The notes: a model not told the origin generated them from the letters alone. A stretch of 64,000 nt of DNA from JADKIH01 sp043747595 (GCA_043747595.1 JAYTOX010000082.1:26952-90951); one strand, 5' to 3'; shown: positions 37,385 to 46,778, numbered from the stretch's first letter. Numbers and translations: made by a program.

Positions 37385-38497
37385 ATGAAATTAAAAGGTA
37401 AAGTTAAATTTGTCAGCAAAGATAAAACGGATTTTTTTCAGGTTTTGAAAAAAAGAGTCGATCAGTACTTCGACGAAAATAAAGTTTCAAGACATGCTAA
37501 CTTTAGTATGGTTTTCAAATCATTTGTACTGTTAGTTGGTTACATCCTTCCATTAGTACTACTTTGCATACTACAAATAACATCTCTGTGGTTTTTATTA
37601 ATCTGGGCTTTCATGGGTATTTGTATGGCTGGCATTGGGATGAGTGTAATGCATGATGCAAATCATGGAGCCTATACAGGCAACGATAAAGTAAATGAAT
37701 ATATCGGCTATTCTTTGAACTTAGTTGGAGGGTCGGTCTTGAATTGGAAATTGCAACACAATATTCTTCATCATACTTATACCAATGTATGCGGAATGGA
37801 TGAAGACATTGCAGATCGTTTAGTATTGAAATTTTCTCCTCATACTAAAGTAAAGTGGTTTCATAAATTTCAACCTTTCTATGTATTTTTCTTTTATGGA
37901 ATAATTACAGGTTACTGGGTGTTTTTAAAAGATTTAATTCAATTCTTTCAGTTCACAAAGAATGGCGTAAACCCTCAAAGTAAAAAACAAAATATTATTT
38001 CTTTCGCGAAAATATCTTTGATGAAAATTATTTATTTATTCGTCATGCTTTTTGTTCCGGTTTATTATTTTTCAATTCCACTTTGGGAAGTAATACTCGG
38101 GTTTTCATTAATGCATTTTATTGCAGGAATTACGTTGAGCGTAATTTTCCAAATGGCGCATACTGTCGATGAAACAGAGCATCCTCTTCCTAATGAATCA
38201 GGGAACATTGAAAACGATTGGGCTATTCACCAGATGGAAACAACAGTTAATTTCTCTCCTAATAATCGATTGCTGTCTTGGTATGTTGGTGGATTGAATT
38301 TTCAAGTAGAACATCACCTCTTCCCAAAAATTTGTCACGTGCATTATCCGGTTTTATCGCATATTGTAAAACAAACAGCAGACGAGTACGGTATTCCGTA
38401 TTTGGTAAACCCTACTTTTTTTGGAGCAATCAAATCTCATTTACGAGCACTGAAAAGATTTGGTAGTGTCTTAAAATTTGATGAGGTAATAGCTTAA
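37385..38497 (+). CDS. Membrane fatty acid desaturase
   Basis: Non-haem di-iron acyl desaturase (acyl-lipid or acyl-CoA type), 370 aa from ATG 37385; the frame reaches back to TTG 37322 but those 21 residues have no family match. Four or more membrane segments are present. The three histidine boxes are HDANHG (about 89), HNILHHTYTN (about 124) and QVEHHLFP (about 307). The Q-x-x-HH third box is the front-end/Delta5-Delta6-like form, but no cytochrome b5 domain is fused. It introduces a double bond into membrane lipid chains. Regioselectivity cannot be read from sequence. Confidence 0.9.
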   Translation: MKLKGKVKFVSKDKTDFFQVLKKRVDQYFDENKVSRHANFSMVFKSFVLLVGYILPLVLLCILQITSLWFLLIWAFMGICMAGIGMSVMHDANHGAYTGNDKVNEYIGYSLNLVGGSVLNWKLQHNILHHTYTNVCGMDEDIADRLVLKFSPHTKVKWFHKFQPFYVFFFYGIITGYWVFLKDLIQFFQFTKNGVNPQSKKQNIISFAKISLMKIIYLFVMLFVPVYYFSIPLWEVILGFSLMHFIAGITLSVIFQMAHTVDETEHPLPNESGNIENDWAIHQMETTVNFSPNNRLLSWYVGGLNFQVEHHLFPKICHVHYPVLSHIVKQTADEYGIPYLVNPTFFGAIKSHLRALKRFGSVLKFDEVIA

Positions 38498-38522
38498 AGA
38501 AATTAAATATTCTCTTTCAACT

Positions 38523-39002
38523 TTACTTAGCAATCTCGTTCAGCCTTTCAATTCTATGTTGTAAATCACAAAACTGAACATTATCAGCAAAAGTAGTTCG
38601 TATTTTTTCAAGAAATTCTTGCGCTTGCGCTAAAAAGAAACTTCGTACTCTAATAAATTCTTCGTTGTTTGTTTCACCACTGTCGATCGCCATTTTTCGT
38701 AAATCGTCACCGATATCACATAGAAAAATCCGACAACTGATATCGAGTAAAGCATAAAAGAATAAGACTTCTCTAAGGTCGAAAGTGATTATTTCTCCTA
38801 CTTCAAATTGCCAATTATGAACTTCGAAATCTTCGAGAAAATTATCTTCCAGAATTTCTAGTTTCATAGCCTCTTTTACTAGCTCATACTGTGGATGAAT
38901 GAGTATAAATTTTCCTGCGGCAATAGATATATTTATCAATTGCTTGAATTCACGAGTAACCGGAACACTTAATTTATCGCCAAAGACTACTAAGGTTGAC
39001 AT
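38523..39002 (-). CDS. Hypothetical protein (159 aa)
   Basis: Not recognised. Acidic, soluble, no signal peptide. It opens with a Rossmann-like strand (STLVVFGDKL) and is otherwise mixed helix; many Glu/Asp/Phe. A minus-strand TAnnTTTG box (39044-39051) lies about 40 nt upstream, supporting expression. It lies divergent to miaE and convergent to the desaturase. Confidence 0.65.
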   Translation of the reverse strand: MSTLVVFGDKLSVPVTREFKQLINISIAAGKFILIHPQYELVKEAMKLEILEDNFLEDFEVHNWQFEVGEIITFDLREVLFFYALLDISCRIFLCDIGDDLRKMAIDSGETNNEEFIRVRSFFLAQAQEFLEKIRTTFADNVQFCDLQHRIERLNEIAK

Positions 39003-39091
39003 GTAAAAAGTACTTAATTAAATTATAATTATTCTATTCAAGTCAAAAATAGTCAAAAAGCTTTTAAATACACAGCTTCTTCAAGAGTTTA

Positions 39092-39124
39092 TTTGGAAAT
39101 ACTTCGGTCAAAAACATACATTTG
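39092..39124 (+). promoter_or_regulatory. Promoter of miaE
   Basis: TTTG (39092-39095), a 21-bp spacer and TACATTTG (39117-39124), 21 nt before ATG 39146. Exact consensus. Confidence 0.75.
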
Positions 39125-39145
39125 TGGTAAATAAAAAGATCAGAA

Positions 39146-39727
39146 ATGTTAGGATTAAAATTGCCAACCGATCCTCGTTGGGTAAATATCGTAGAAACAA
39201 ATATCAGTGAAATACTTACCGATCATGCTTACTGTGAACAGAAGGCTTGCACAAATGCAATTAATTTAATCGTTCATTTTCCGGAATGTTCCGATTTAGT
39301 TGAGGCGATGCTCGATCTAGCCAAAGAAGAGCTTGAACACTTTCAACAAGTCCATCAAAAAATAATGGCAAGGGGATTTTCTTTAGGTAGAGAGCGGCGT
39401 GATGAATATGTTTTTGAATTAAATTCTTTTATCAGAAAAGGTTTTGCAAAGAATTTTGTTCTGGTCGATAAACTTCTTTTCTCAGCGCTGGTTGAAGCAC
39501 GAAGTTGTGAACGATTTAAAGTTTTATCGGAAAATATAAAAGACGAAGACCTTCGTACGTTTTATCATGAACTAATGATAAGTGAAGCTACACATTACAC
39601 AACGTTTCTAAAATTTGCTCGTCAATATGGTGGTGATATCGATGTAGAAAAAAGATGGCAAGAGTTTTTAGAATTTGAAGCGGAGATCATTAAAAAGTAC
39701 GGTCGAAAAGAAACGATTCACGGCTAA
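39146..39727 (+). CDS. miaE: tRNA-(ms2io6A)-hydroxylase
   Basis: Di-iron monooxygenase that hydroxylates the isopentenyl group of ms2i6A37 in tRNA. The 193-aa length fits the family. Ferritin-like iron ligands are visible as Glu in DHAYCEQKA, EELEHF, EARSCERF and SEATHY (ExxH pairs). The opening LGLKLPTDPRWVNIVE is characteristic. It has its own promoter (39092-39124). The stop abuts that of the thioesterase gene on the other strand. Confidence 0.93.
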   Translation: MLGLKLPTDPRWVNIVETNISEILTDHAYCEQKACTNAINLIVHFPECSDLVEAMLDLAKEELEHFQQVHQKIMARGFSLGRERRDEYVFELNSFIRKGFAKNFVLVDKLLFSALVEARSCERFKVLSENIKDEDLRTFYHELMISEATHYTTFLKFARQYGGDIDVEKRWQEFLEFEAEIIKKYGRKETIHG

Positions 39728-40144
39728 TTAATGCAATGAACTTTCTAATGCACTTTTCCACGATGTTGGTATTTCTATCGATACTCGTTGCTCGTAATTA
39801 AACATCACCATTACGCTTACGGCCGAACTTAAAAGAATTTCTTTTTCTCCTTCAAATTTGAACATTTCATAGGCAAGGTCAAAACTTTTTGTCCCGATCC
39901 TGCTACATTTTGTGCGAATAAAAATTTCGTCTTTGAAATGTACCGGCTGAATAAAATCGACTTTTATCCTTGCTAGTATTACTCCCTCTTTTGACCAATC
40001 ATAACCGTAGTCGACTATTTTATCGAAGAAGTCTACACGCGCTTCTTCAAAGTAAGTGAGGTAAACAGCATTATTGACATGCTGAAACATATCAAGATCT
40101 GAAAATCGGATTGTCACTTTGCAAATGTGTTCAGCAGGAGTCAT
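39728..40144 (-). CDS. Hotdog-fold acyl-CoA thioesterase
   Basis: A 138-aa protein of the 4-hydroxybenzoyl-CoA thioesterase/YbgC/FadM group. The signature RFSDLDMFQHVNNAVYLTYFEEAR (about 12-35) contains the catalytic Asp and the HVNN turn. It hydrolyses acyl-CoA; chain specificity unknown. Its start lies 2 nt after the stop of the large epimerase/dehydratase gene, so the two share a transcript. Confidence 0.88.
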   Translation of the reverse strand: MTPAEHICKVTIRFSDLDMFQHVNNAVYLTYFEEARVDFFDKIVDYGYDWSKEGVILARIKVDFIQPVHFKDEIFIRTKCSRIGTKSFDLAYEMFKFEGEKEILLSSAVSVMVMFNYEQRVSIEIPTSWKSALESSLH

Positions 40145-40146
40145 GG

Positions 40147-42018
40147 CTAGTTGTCTAATTTTTGAAATTGTGAATTTGCAGAAACATATTCCGGAACGAT
40201 CGCTTTCATTTTTTTAACAATAATTTCATTGTTTTGCAATTTGAAAAGTTCAATCAATTCTGTAATCTCTTTTTCTATCGTTGGAAAATCATACTCTCTT
40301 ACTTTCGCAATCATTATTTTACTGTGATGTGTAGGCAAAGTTGTTTCTTTGTTTGCTAATAACTCTTCGTAAATTTTTTCTCCCGGACGCAGGCCTGTAA
40401 ATGTTATCTGAATATCTTTTCCAAGAGTAAGTCCCGAAAGGTTAATCATATTTTTTGCAAGGTCTACTATCTTGATACTTTTTCCCATATCGAAAATATA
40501 AATTTCACCTCCGTTGCCCATAGCGCCTGCTTCTAGCACCAACTGACAAGCTTCCGGAATAGTCATGAAAAACCGTTCGATGTCAGGATGTGTAACAGTG
40601 ATAGGACCACCTTCCTCTAATTGTTTTTTGAAACGAGGAATTACACTGCCGCTTGAATCGAGTACATTTCCAAATCGAGTAGTGATAAATTTAGTAGTAC
40701 AAATTTTATTTAGCGACTGACAATAAATTTCTGCGATTCGTTTTGTAGCACCCATAATGGAAGTAGGATTTACAGCTTTGTCTGTGCTTACCATTACAAA
40801 TTTCTCTGCATTGTACTTTACTGCTAAATCTGCGATAATTTTAGAACCTTGTACGTTAGTAAGTATTGCTTCAGAAGGATTGTTCTCCATTACAGGAACA
40901 TGCTTATAAGCAGCAGCATGGAAAACAACATCCGGTTTATAGTAATCAAATACACGTTCCATACGATCGTGCTGTCGAATGTCGGCAATTACTGTTTCAA
41001 AATTTTTCCAACGGAATCGCTCATTCAATTCAAGTTCCAAATCATACAATGCCGATTCTGCTTGATCTAAAATGATTAATAATTTAGGTTTGAAAGGAAT
41101 TATTTGCCGAGCTATTTCACTTCCAATAGAACCTGCGCCACCTGTAATCAGAATAGTTTTTCCTGTTAACTGATTTCGAATAATATCGACGTCGAGACGA
41201 ATAGGTTCTCTTTCCAGCAGGTCGAGTATTTTAATTTTCTTAATTTGTTTAAAGCTAAGCTCACCATTGATCCACGTAGTAACAGGAGGTACGTTTAATG
41301 TATTCACATCATTCTTTAAACAGATGTCTACGATTTCCTGTTTCTTTTCGCTGCTAATAGTTTGAACACTTAAAATTAAATTCTCTACATGGTTGGCAAC
41401 AAAGAGTTGTTCAAGTTCTTCCGAATGGAAGATCCGAACGCCTTCTACCGTTTTCCCAACTTTGTTGGAATCGTCGTCTACAAAAGCAATTACTTTGAAA
41501 CGCATATTGGCATCTCTATCGAGCGCACGTTTGGTAATTAAACCTGCTTCACCAGCTCCGTAAATGATTACGTGTTTTTTAGTTCGCGTCGGATTTTGTA
41601 ATTCTTGGTAAATAGTTTTAACCAATATTCGAAAGGCTGTGATTGAAAAAACCGAAGCAAAATATTCAATAATTAAAACTGAAAAAGGAACGAGGTAGAT
41701 ACCAATTATTTTTACCGACACTAAATTGGCAATACTCATAAAAATAGTTCCTGCCGTAATTGTATAGAATACTCTCAATGCATCTTTCGTGCTGGTATAT
41801 CTAATAATACCATGATAGATTTTGGAGATCAGGAAACTAGTAGCTCTTGTTATGATCAAAGTTGGAAAGGCAAACTTCCAAAGCGCAATTTCTTTATCCG
41901 GTATCCTAAAATTAAAACGTAACTGATAAGCAAGTATCAGTGCCCCAATACAAATAGTCAGATCAATGAGGAAAATGATCCATTTTGGTGTGTTCCGTTC
42001 TGAGAATTTAATAGCCAT
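40147..42018 (-). CDS. Membrane nucleotide-sugar epimerase/dehydratase (FlaA1/CapD/WbpM type)
   Basis: A 623-aa protein with four N-terminal transmembrane helices (about 12-130), a first Rossmann domain (VIIYGAGEAG, about 148-157) and a C-terminal SDR domain. The SDR domain shows ILITGGAGSIGSE (about 285), VSTDKAVNPTS and the MGATKR motif, which carries the Met-x3-Lys catalytic pair of this dehydratase family. Homologues remove water from UDP-GlcNAc (4,6-dehydration, C5 epimerisation), feeding capsule, O-antigen or glycoprotein sugars. It is divergent to a glycosyltransferase, consistent with surface polysaccharide. A minus-strand -7 box CAAATATA (42030-42037) sits 12 nt before the start. Confidence 0.9.
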   Translation of the reverse strand: MAIKFSERNTPKWIIFLIDLTICIGALILAYQLRFNFRIPDKEIALWKFAFPTLIITRATSFLISKIYHGIIRYTSTKDALRVFYTITAGTIFMSIANLVSVKIIGIYLVPFSVLIIEYFASVFSITAFRILVKTIYQELQNPTRTKKHVIIYGAGEAGLITKRALDRDANMRFKVIAFVDDDSNKVGKTVEGVRIFHSEELEQLFVANHVENLILSVQTISSEKKQEIVDICLKNDVNTLNVPPVTTWINGELSFKQIKKIKILDLLEREPIRLDVDIIRNQLTGKTILITGGAGSIGSEIARQIIPFKPKLLIILDQAESALYDLELELNERFRWKNFETVIADIRQHDRMERVFDYYKPDVVFHAAAYKHVPVMENNPSEAILTNVQGSKIIADLAVKYNAEKFVMVSTDKAVNPTSIMGATKRIAEIYCQSLNKICTTKFITTRFGNVLDSSGSVIPRFKKQLEEGGPITVTHPDIERFFMTIPEACQLVLEAGAMGNGGEIYIFDMGKSIKIVDLAKNMINLSGLTLGKDIQITFTGLRPGEKIYEELLANKETTLPTHHSKIMIAKVREYDFPTIEKEITELIELFKLQNNEIIVKKMKAIVPEYVSANSQFQKLDN

Positions 42019-42029
42019 AGATTGATGGT

Positions 42030-42037
42030 CAAATATA
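42030..42037 (-). promoter_or_regulatory. -7 box (TATATTTG) of epimerase operon
   Basis: Perfect minus-strand TAnnTTTG 12 nt before ATG 42018; no -33 TTG at 19-21 bp. Confidence 0.45.
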
Positions 42038-42122
42038 GTTTTTTATTGCTAATGAGTCAGCCTCATTTAATTAGCCTTTAAATTAGTGTGTTCATAATGA
42101 ACTTTGTGGCCTTTAATTATTC

Positions 42123-42153
42123 TTTGACAATTAGCGCTATGATTTTATATTTG
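42123..42153 (+). promoter_or_regulatory. Promoter of glycosyltransferase gene
   Basis: TTTG (42123-42126), a 19-bp spacer and TATATTTG (42146-42153). It lies inside the longest frame, only 9 nt before ATG 42163, so the mRNA should begin a few bases before that ATG. Confidence 0.7.
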
Positions 42154-42162
42154 TACTACTCT

Positions 42163-43245
42163 ATGTATGTATTATTTATCGCGCCTTATCCTACTTCTGA
42201 AGCTCCCAGTCAACGCTTTCGTTATGAGCAGTATTTTGGATTAATGGAAGGAAAAGGGTACACATTCACAACCTCAACTTTCATCGATTCTGCTTCGTGG
42301 AAAATCCTTTATAAACCCGGCCATTTTTTCAAAAAGATGGGCGCATTAATCAAAGGTAATCTCAGACGATTAAGAGATTTGATAAGTATTTATAAGTACG
42401 ACGTTATTTTTATTCATCGTGAAGTAAGCCCTTTTGGCCCTGCAATATTTGTTTGGATCGTAACGAAAATATTTAAAAAATATACTATCTACGATTTCGA
42501 TGATGCAATTTGGATTCCCAATGCTTCCGAATCGAATAGCAAACTAACGATGCTCTTCAAGCGTTTTTCTAACGTAAAAGATATTTGTAAATGGGTAACT
42601 GTTGTTTCTGTAGGAAATAAATACTTAGCAGAATTTGCTTCTCAGTTCAATCGAAATGTGCTTATCAATCCTACAACAATCGAAACCGATGGTTATCACA
42701 ATCTGATTAAAGATCATAACACGTCTAAATTTGTAATTGGGTGGACGGGCTCACATTCCACTTTAAAATACCTCAACGAAATTTTTCCTGTCATTTTAGA
42801 ATTGGAAAAAAATTTCGATTTCGAGTTTCATGTAATAGCAGATGTGCCTCCCAAATTAACGAGCAAGAGTCTCAAGTTTGTGCCGTGGAATAAGAACACA
42901 GAAATTAACGATCTACTTGCCTTCAATGTGGGAATAATGCCTTTACCCGACGATGTTTGGTCGAAAGGAAAGTGTGGCTTCAAAGCTTTGCAATATATGG
43001 CCTTGGGAATACCTGCCATCGTTTCAAATGTTGGCGTGAATGCCGAAATAGTTGACCATGGCATAAATGGCTTTATCTGTAAAACGCACAACGATTGGAT
43101 TAAGTATCTAACATTAGTTTTAACAGAACGAATAATAGTAAAAGAACTTAGTTCAAATACGAGGGCTAAAGTTGTTGATTATTATTCTGTTAAGTCGAAT
43201 AGTGAGAATTTCCTAAAGTTGTTTAATTTTGAGAAAGAAGCATAA
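42163..43245 (+). CDS. Glycosyltransferase, GT-B fold (GT4-like)
   Basis: 360 aa from ATG 42163 (MYVLFIAPYPTSEAPSQRFR, a typical GT4 start). The upstream in-frame extension to 42088 overlaps the promoter and was dropped. The N-terminal domain (HREVSPFGP, YDFDDAIW) and C-terminal domain (VIGWTGSHSTLKYL, MPLPDDVWSKGKCGFKALQYMA) show the GT4-type donor-binding E/G-rich stretch in degenerate form, with KCGFK-LQYMA-GIP at the usual position. It transfers a sugar to a surface glycan or lipid carrier; donor unknown. Next to the CapD-type epimerase on the opposite strand. Confidence 0.82.
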   Translation: MYVLFIAPYPTSEAPSQRFRYEQYFGLMEGKGYTFTTSTFIDSASWKILYKPGHFFKKMGALIKGNLRRLRDLISIYKYDVIFIHREVSPFGPAIFVWIVTKIFKKYTIYDFDDAIWIPNASESNSKLTMLFKRFSNVKDICKWVTVVSVGNKYLAEFASQFNRNVLINPTTIETDGYHNLIKDHNTSKFVIGWTGSHSTLKYLNEIFPVILELEKNFDFEFHVIADVPPKLTSKSLKFVPWNKNTEINDLLAFNVGIMPLPDDVWSKGKCGFKALQYMALGIPAIVSNVGVNAEIVDHGINGFICKTHNDWIKYLTLVLTERIIVKELSSNTRAKVVDYYSVKSNSENFLKLFNFEKEA

Positions 43246-43359
43246 GGCAGATTTATTGTCAATTGAATGTAGATAAAAAAATCAAATAATTAGCGTATTT
43301 TCATTCAGGAGGCTATTCGATGAATTTCTTATCTTCGGCGCCTCAAATAAGGAGATAAA

Positions 43360-44463
43360 ATGGAAATGACAGAGACTCAATTAAAGGCCGTAGCTCTAAA
43401 CGACAAACACACAGCTTTAGGCGCCAAGATGGTTCCATTTGCCGGATATTTAATGCCGGTTTCTTATGCCGGAATTAACGCTGAGCATGAAACAGTCCGC
43501 AACGGCGTTGGTGTTTTTGATGTGTCGCACATGGGTGAATTTATTTTAAAAGGAGAAAATGCGCTCGATCTAATTCAACGTGTTACCAGCAACGATGCTT
43601 CTAAATTGACTGATGGAAAAATCCAGTACAGTTGTTTCCCGAATGAAGTGGGAGGAATTGTTGACGACTTGCTTGTTTATAGAATAGATGAAAAAACATA
43701 TATGTTGGTAGTGAATGCTTCCAACATTGAGAAAGATTGGAAATGGTTAGAGAAATTTAACACGAAGAATGTGGAGATGCACAACATTTCTGAAAAAACA
43801 TCGCTACTGGCAGTTCAAGGTCCGTTGGCAGTAAAAGCTCTTCAGTCGCTTACCGATATCGATTTAGGTTCAATCGAATACTATACTTTTCGCAAAGGTA
43901 TTTTTGCCGGTGAAAAAAATGTGTTGATTTCTGCTACAGGTTATACCGGAGCAGGAGGATTTGAAATTTATTTTGAAAATGCTCAGGCGAATACAATTTG
44001 GGATGCAATTTTCAAAGCAGGGAAAGAATTTAACATACAGCCGATTGGTTTAGGAGCAAGAGATACCTTACGATTAGAAATGGGTTTTTGTTTATATGGC
44101 AACGACATAGACGAAACAACATCACCAATAGAAGCAGGCTTGGGATGGATTACAAAATTCACTAAAGAATTTACCAATAGTGCCGCGCTGAAATTGCAAA
44201 AAGAAAATGGTGTAAGTAGAAAGTTGGTCGGCTTTGAAATGATTGACAGAGGAATTCCTCGTCACGATTATCAGGTAGTTGATGGATTAGGAGTTGTAAT
44301 AGGAAAAGTAACAAGTGGAACACAATCACCGTCATTACAAAAGGCAATAGGAATGGCCTATGTAAAACCGGAATTTGCAAGTGAGGGGAATGAAATTTTT
44401 ATTTCGATTCGTGATAAATCATTAAAAGCAAAAGTTGTTAAATTTCCATTTTACAAAAAGTAA
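43360..44463 (+). CDS. gcvT: Glycine cleavage system T protein (aminomethyltransferase)
   Basis: Transfers the aminomethyl carbon from lipoyl-H protein to tetrahydrofolate (EC 2.1.2.10). 367 aa, the usual length. Motifs: GAKMVPFAGYLMPVSY, VFDVSHMGE (folate/active-site region), LLAVQGPLA, and GYTGAGGFEIY. A possible AAGGAGAT ribosome-binding-like stretch precedes the ATG. gcvH and gcvP are not in the window. It is followed 21 nt later by comB. Confidence 0.95.
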   Translation: MEMTETQLKAVALNDKHTALGAKMVPFAGYLMPVSYAGINAEHETVRNGVGVFDVSHMGEFILKGENALDLIQRVTSNDASKLTDGKIQYSCFPNEVGGIVDDLLVYRIDEKTYMLVVNASNIEKDWKWLEKFNTKNVEMHNISEKTSLLAVQGPLAVKALQSLTDIDLGSIEYYTFRKGIFAGEKNVLISATGYTGAGGFEIYFENAQANTIWDAIFKAGKEFNIQPIGLGARDTLRLEMGFCLYGNDIDETTSPIEAGLGWITKFTKEFTNSAALKLQKENGVSRKLVGFEMIDRGIPRHDYQVVDGLGVVIGKVTSGTQSPSLQKAIGMAYVKPEFASEGNEIFISIRDKSLKAKVVKFPFYKK

Positions 44464-44484
44464 TCGAACTATATTTTATTAGCT

Positions 44485-45222
44485 ATGAAAAGTCTTTCTC
44501 TAGATGCTTGTTTTTCGCCACAACTTTATCCGGTTTATGCCGATCAAGAAAGTATTGTAGTGGTGATCGACATCTTCCGAGCTACATCGGCAATATGTAC
44601 CGCATTCGAACATGGCGCTGAAAAAATGATTCCCGTTGCTACCATTGATGAAGCCAGAAAATGGAAAGAGAAAGGTTTCTTGGTAGGAGCAGAGCGTGAT
44701 GCGATAACAGTAGAAGGTTTTGATTTTGGAAATTCGCCGTATAGTTATATGGGTGAAAGTGTAAAAGGAAAAACAATTGTAATTACAACTACCAACGGTA
44801 CACAAGCAATAGAAGCGGCAAAGAATGCGTACAAAGTTGTGGTTGGTTCATTTTTAAATATCAATGCATTATGCGATTGGTTGGTGAGTGAAAAAAAGAA
44901 TGTACTTTTATTATGTTCGGGCTGGAAAAACAAATTTAATTTGGAAGATGCTCTTTTTGCCGGTGCAGTAACTGAAATGCTCACGTCGATGAGCGAAGAG
45001 TACAAACTTGGAGATGCGGGTTTAGCATTAAAGTTTTTGTATCAGCAGGCCCACAAAGACCCGACAAAATTTTTAGCCAATGCATCACATAAAGAACGCC
45101 TTGTTAGGTTGAATTTGAAGAGAGATGTAAAATTTTGTTTAACACCTAATCAAACAACAGTAATTCCCATACTTGAAAACGGTGCTCTGGTACGTTTGGT
45201 GAGAGAACCGGTAATGATTTGA
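44485..45222 (+). CDS. ComB-family 2-phosphosulfolactate phosphatase
   Basis: A 245-aa protein of the ComB fold (EC 3.1.3.71 in methanogens, coenzyme M synthesis). Signatures: VVVIDIFRATSAICTAFEHGA near the start, GAERD, FDFGNSPYSY, TTTNGTQAI and LLCSGWKNKFNLEDALFAGA. Bacteroidota do not make coenzyme M as far as is known. A role in other sulfonates (for example sulfolactate or sulfonolipid precursors) or a general phosphatase role is an inference. Co-directional and 21 nt downstream of gcvT. Confidence 0.85.
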   Translation: MKSLSLDACFSPQLYPVYADQESIVVVIDIFRATSAICTAFEHGAEKMIPVATIDEARKWKEKGFLVGAERDAITVEGFDFGNSPYSYMGESVKGKTIVITTTNGTQAIEAAKNAYKVVVGSFLNINALCDWLVSEKKNVLLLCSGWKNKFNLEDALFAGAVTEMLTSMSEEYKLGDAGLALKFLYQQAHKDPTKFLANASHKERLVRLNLKRDVKFCLTPNQTTVIPILENGALVRLVREPVMI

Positions 45223-45267
45223 GATTTTGAAATCATTGACAGCTTATAACACCATCTTCGTAGTTGA

Positions 45268-46185
45268 TTAATGAAAATCGTCAGGAGTTTCCTCTGTATT
45301 CTTTTCTTCAGGAATTTTTTCCGGCACTAGTTGTGGCATTCCTGCATTCACCCAAGCTGTGAACCACAAGCTCCCTACATCCATTACAGAAGAACATAAT
45401 CGTCGCTCTACCTGACCAGCTAATAAGTTATTGTAAGCCGCACTGAATTCACTACTGTACACTTGAATAACAGTTGACCCTCTAATTTCGAACGAGTGTT
45501 TTTTGTCTGCATCAAATTCTGAAGAAAGTTTTTTCTCAATCGATAATACCGAGTCTAAGGCAGCATAACTTTCGCTAGCTTTTAGCCATATAAAAGGTCT
45601 CACATTTTCTATGTAAGCAGCACGACCAACAAAAAGGTTGTAGTTTTCACCAAACAATTCAGGTAATCTGCTTTCCCATAAACCATGAATGCCTTGCTGA
45701 TTGGTGAATTGTCCGTTGTAATTTTCTGTGCAGTGGAGTGGAACATGACTATCGGCAATATAATGACCAATGTTAGCAGAGTAATATAAAATAGAGTTAA
45801 CATCTTTTTTTACGAAAGCTTCTGTTAAGTTGTAAAGCATTTTTTGAATGTACCACGGACCTATGCCGTATAAGTTCAAAGAATCTTCCGAATATTTCGC
45901 AACAGCATCTTTCCAATTTTGAGGCAACGAATCGAATGGATGTTCACCGTAATGATCAGCATCTATAAAATGACGAGGAGCTTCTTTTGGATCATTCATT
46001 CGTCGCTTATCAGGATCCACAGCATGATTGGTAAGATAGTCGATATTAATTTTATAGAATCCAAATAGTTCGGGAGGCAATGTAAAGCACGCCATTCGGT
46101 TTATGGTACGATGACCATAAAATCCCCAGCCAAAAACGGGAACCGAGAAAACAAAAAGCAAAAAACAAAACAGATTTCGTTTCAT
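45268..46185 (-). CDS. Secreted zinc-dependent phospholipase C / S1-P1 nuclease-like protein
   Basis: 305 aa from ATG 46185 (start of a clean signal peptide MKRNLFCFLLFVFSVPVFG). The longer frame to 46221 adds 12 residues in front of the signal and was rejected. Cleavage after VFG would expose Trp as the mature N-terminus (WGFYGHRTIN), which in PLC/S1-P1 enzymes ligates zinc through its amine. Further ligands fit: His in GHR, FIDADHY, IGHYIADSHVPLHC and a late HGLWE. Substrate (lipid head group or nucleic acid) is undecided. The C-terminus has a short Glu/Pro-rich tail. Confidence 0.78.
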   Translation of the reverse strand: MKRNLFCFLLFVFSVPVFGWGFYGHRTINRMACFTLPPELFGFYKINIDYLTNHAVDPDKRRMNDPKEAPRHFIDADHYGEHPFDSLPQNWKDAVAKYSEDSLNLYGIGPWYIQKMLYNLTEAFVKKDVNSILYYSANIGHYIADSHVPLHCTENYNGQFTNQQGIHGLWESRLPELFGENYNLFVGRAAYIENVRPFIWLKASESYAALDSVLSIEKKLSSEFDADKKHSFEIRGSTVIQVYSSEFSAAYNNLLAGQVERRLCSSVMDVGSLWFTAWVNAGMPQLVPEKIPEEKNTEETPDDFH

Positions 46186-46317
46186 TCCACAAAGGAAAGG
46201 TATTCGGATGCGTTGTTGCAACCAATAGATGATGGGTAATTAATGGTGAGAAGAAAGAAGTCTGAAGTAAGAAAAATAAAGTAAGAAGTAAGAAGTATGA
46301 AACAACTAAACATCGCA

Positions 46318-46353
46318 GTCAATTAATAGATAGCCATTTTTCATTTTTCATTA
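46318..46353. repeat. 36-bp direct repeat, left copy
   Basis: Begins GTCAATTAATAGATA and ends TTTTTCATTTTTCATTA. 33 of 36 bases match the copy at 46865-46900. It forms the outer left boundary of the nested repeat block. Confidence 0.85.
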
Positions 46354-46388
46354 TAAATTATTAATTCTGCTCTTGGAGCGATGTACTA

Positions 46389-46473
46389 CTGCCAAGAGCG
46401 GAATTCCGTTCAGCAAATGATGGCTTGCATTTTACTTCTCACTTCCGCCTCTCTAAAAATTCCGCTCAGCGTG
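46389..46473. repeat. 85-bp element, left copy (hairpin-capable)
   Basis: 82 of 85 bases match 46779-46863. GAGCGGAATT (46396-46405) and AATTCCGCTC (46458-46467) form a perfect 10-bp inverted repeat with a 52-nt interior. GCTCTTGG at 46369-46376 also pairs with CCAAGAGC (46392-46399). Confidence 0.9.
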
Positions 46474-46504
46474 CTAATATGTTTGTCGCTCTTCTTTTAT
46501 AAAA

Positions 46505-46777
46505 TTTCGAATCAAAAAATCCTCAAATCAGCTAAATCCCGGTTCAGACGTTTTTTTAATTTCGAATCATAAAAATACTCAAATCAGCTAAATCCCGGTT
46601 CAGACGTTTTTTTAATTTCGAATCAAAAAAATCCTCAAATCAGCTAAATCCCGGTTCAGACGTTTTTTAATTTCGAATCATAAAAATCCTCAAATCAGCT
46701 AAATCCCGGTTCAGACATTTTTTAATTTCGAATCATAAAAATCCTCAAATCAGCTAAATCCCGGTTCAGACGTTTTT
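46505..46777. repeat. Five-unit 55-bp tandem repeat
   Basis: Units start at 46505, 46560, 46616, 46671 and 46726 (period 55-56). Each begins TTTCGAATCA and contains AAATCAGCTAAATCCCGG followed by TTCAGACG. Differences are single bases and T-tract length. The fifth unit runs directly into the right 85-bp element. Confidence 0.95.
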
Positions 46778-46778
46778 C

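Noticed and set aside
46381..46572. 63-codon plus-strand ORF in the repeat block
   Set aside because: It lies wholly in repeat DNA (85-bp element and the first tandem units) and has no promoter or family features.
46505..46777. The regular 55-bp repeats as a CRISPR array
   Set aside because: Units are contiguous and nearly identical along their whole length; there are no unique spacers, and no cas genes are near.
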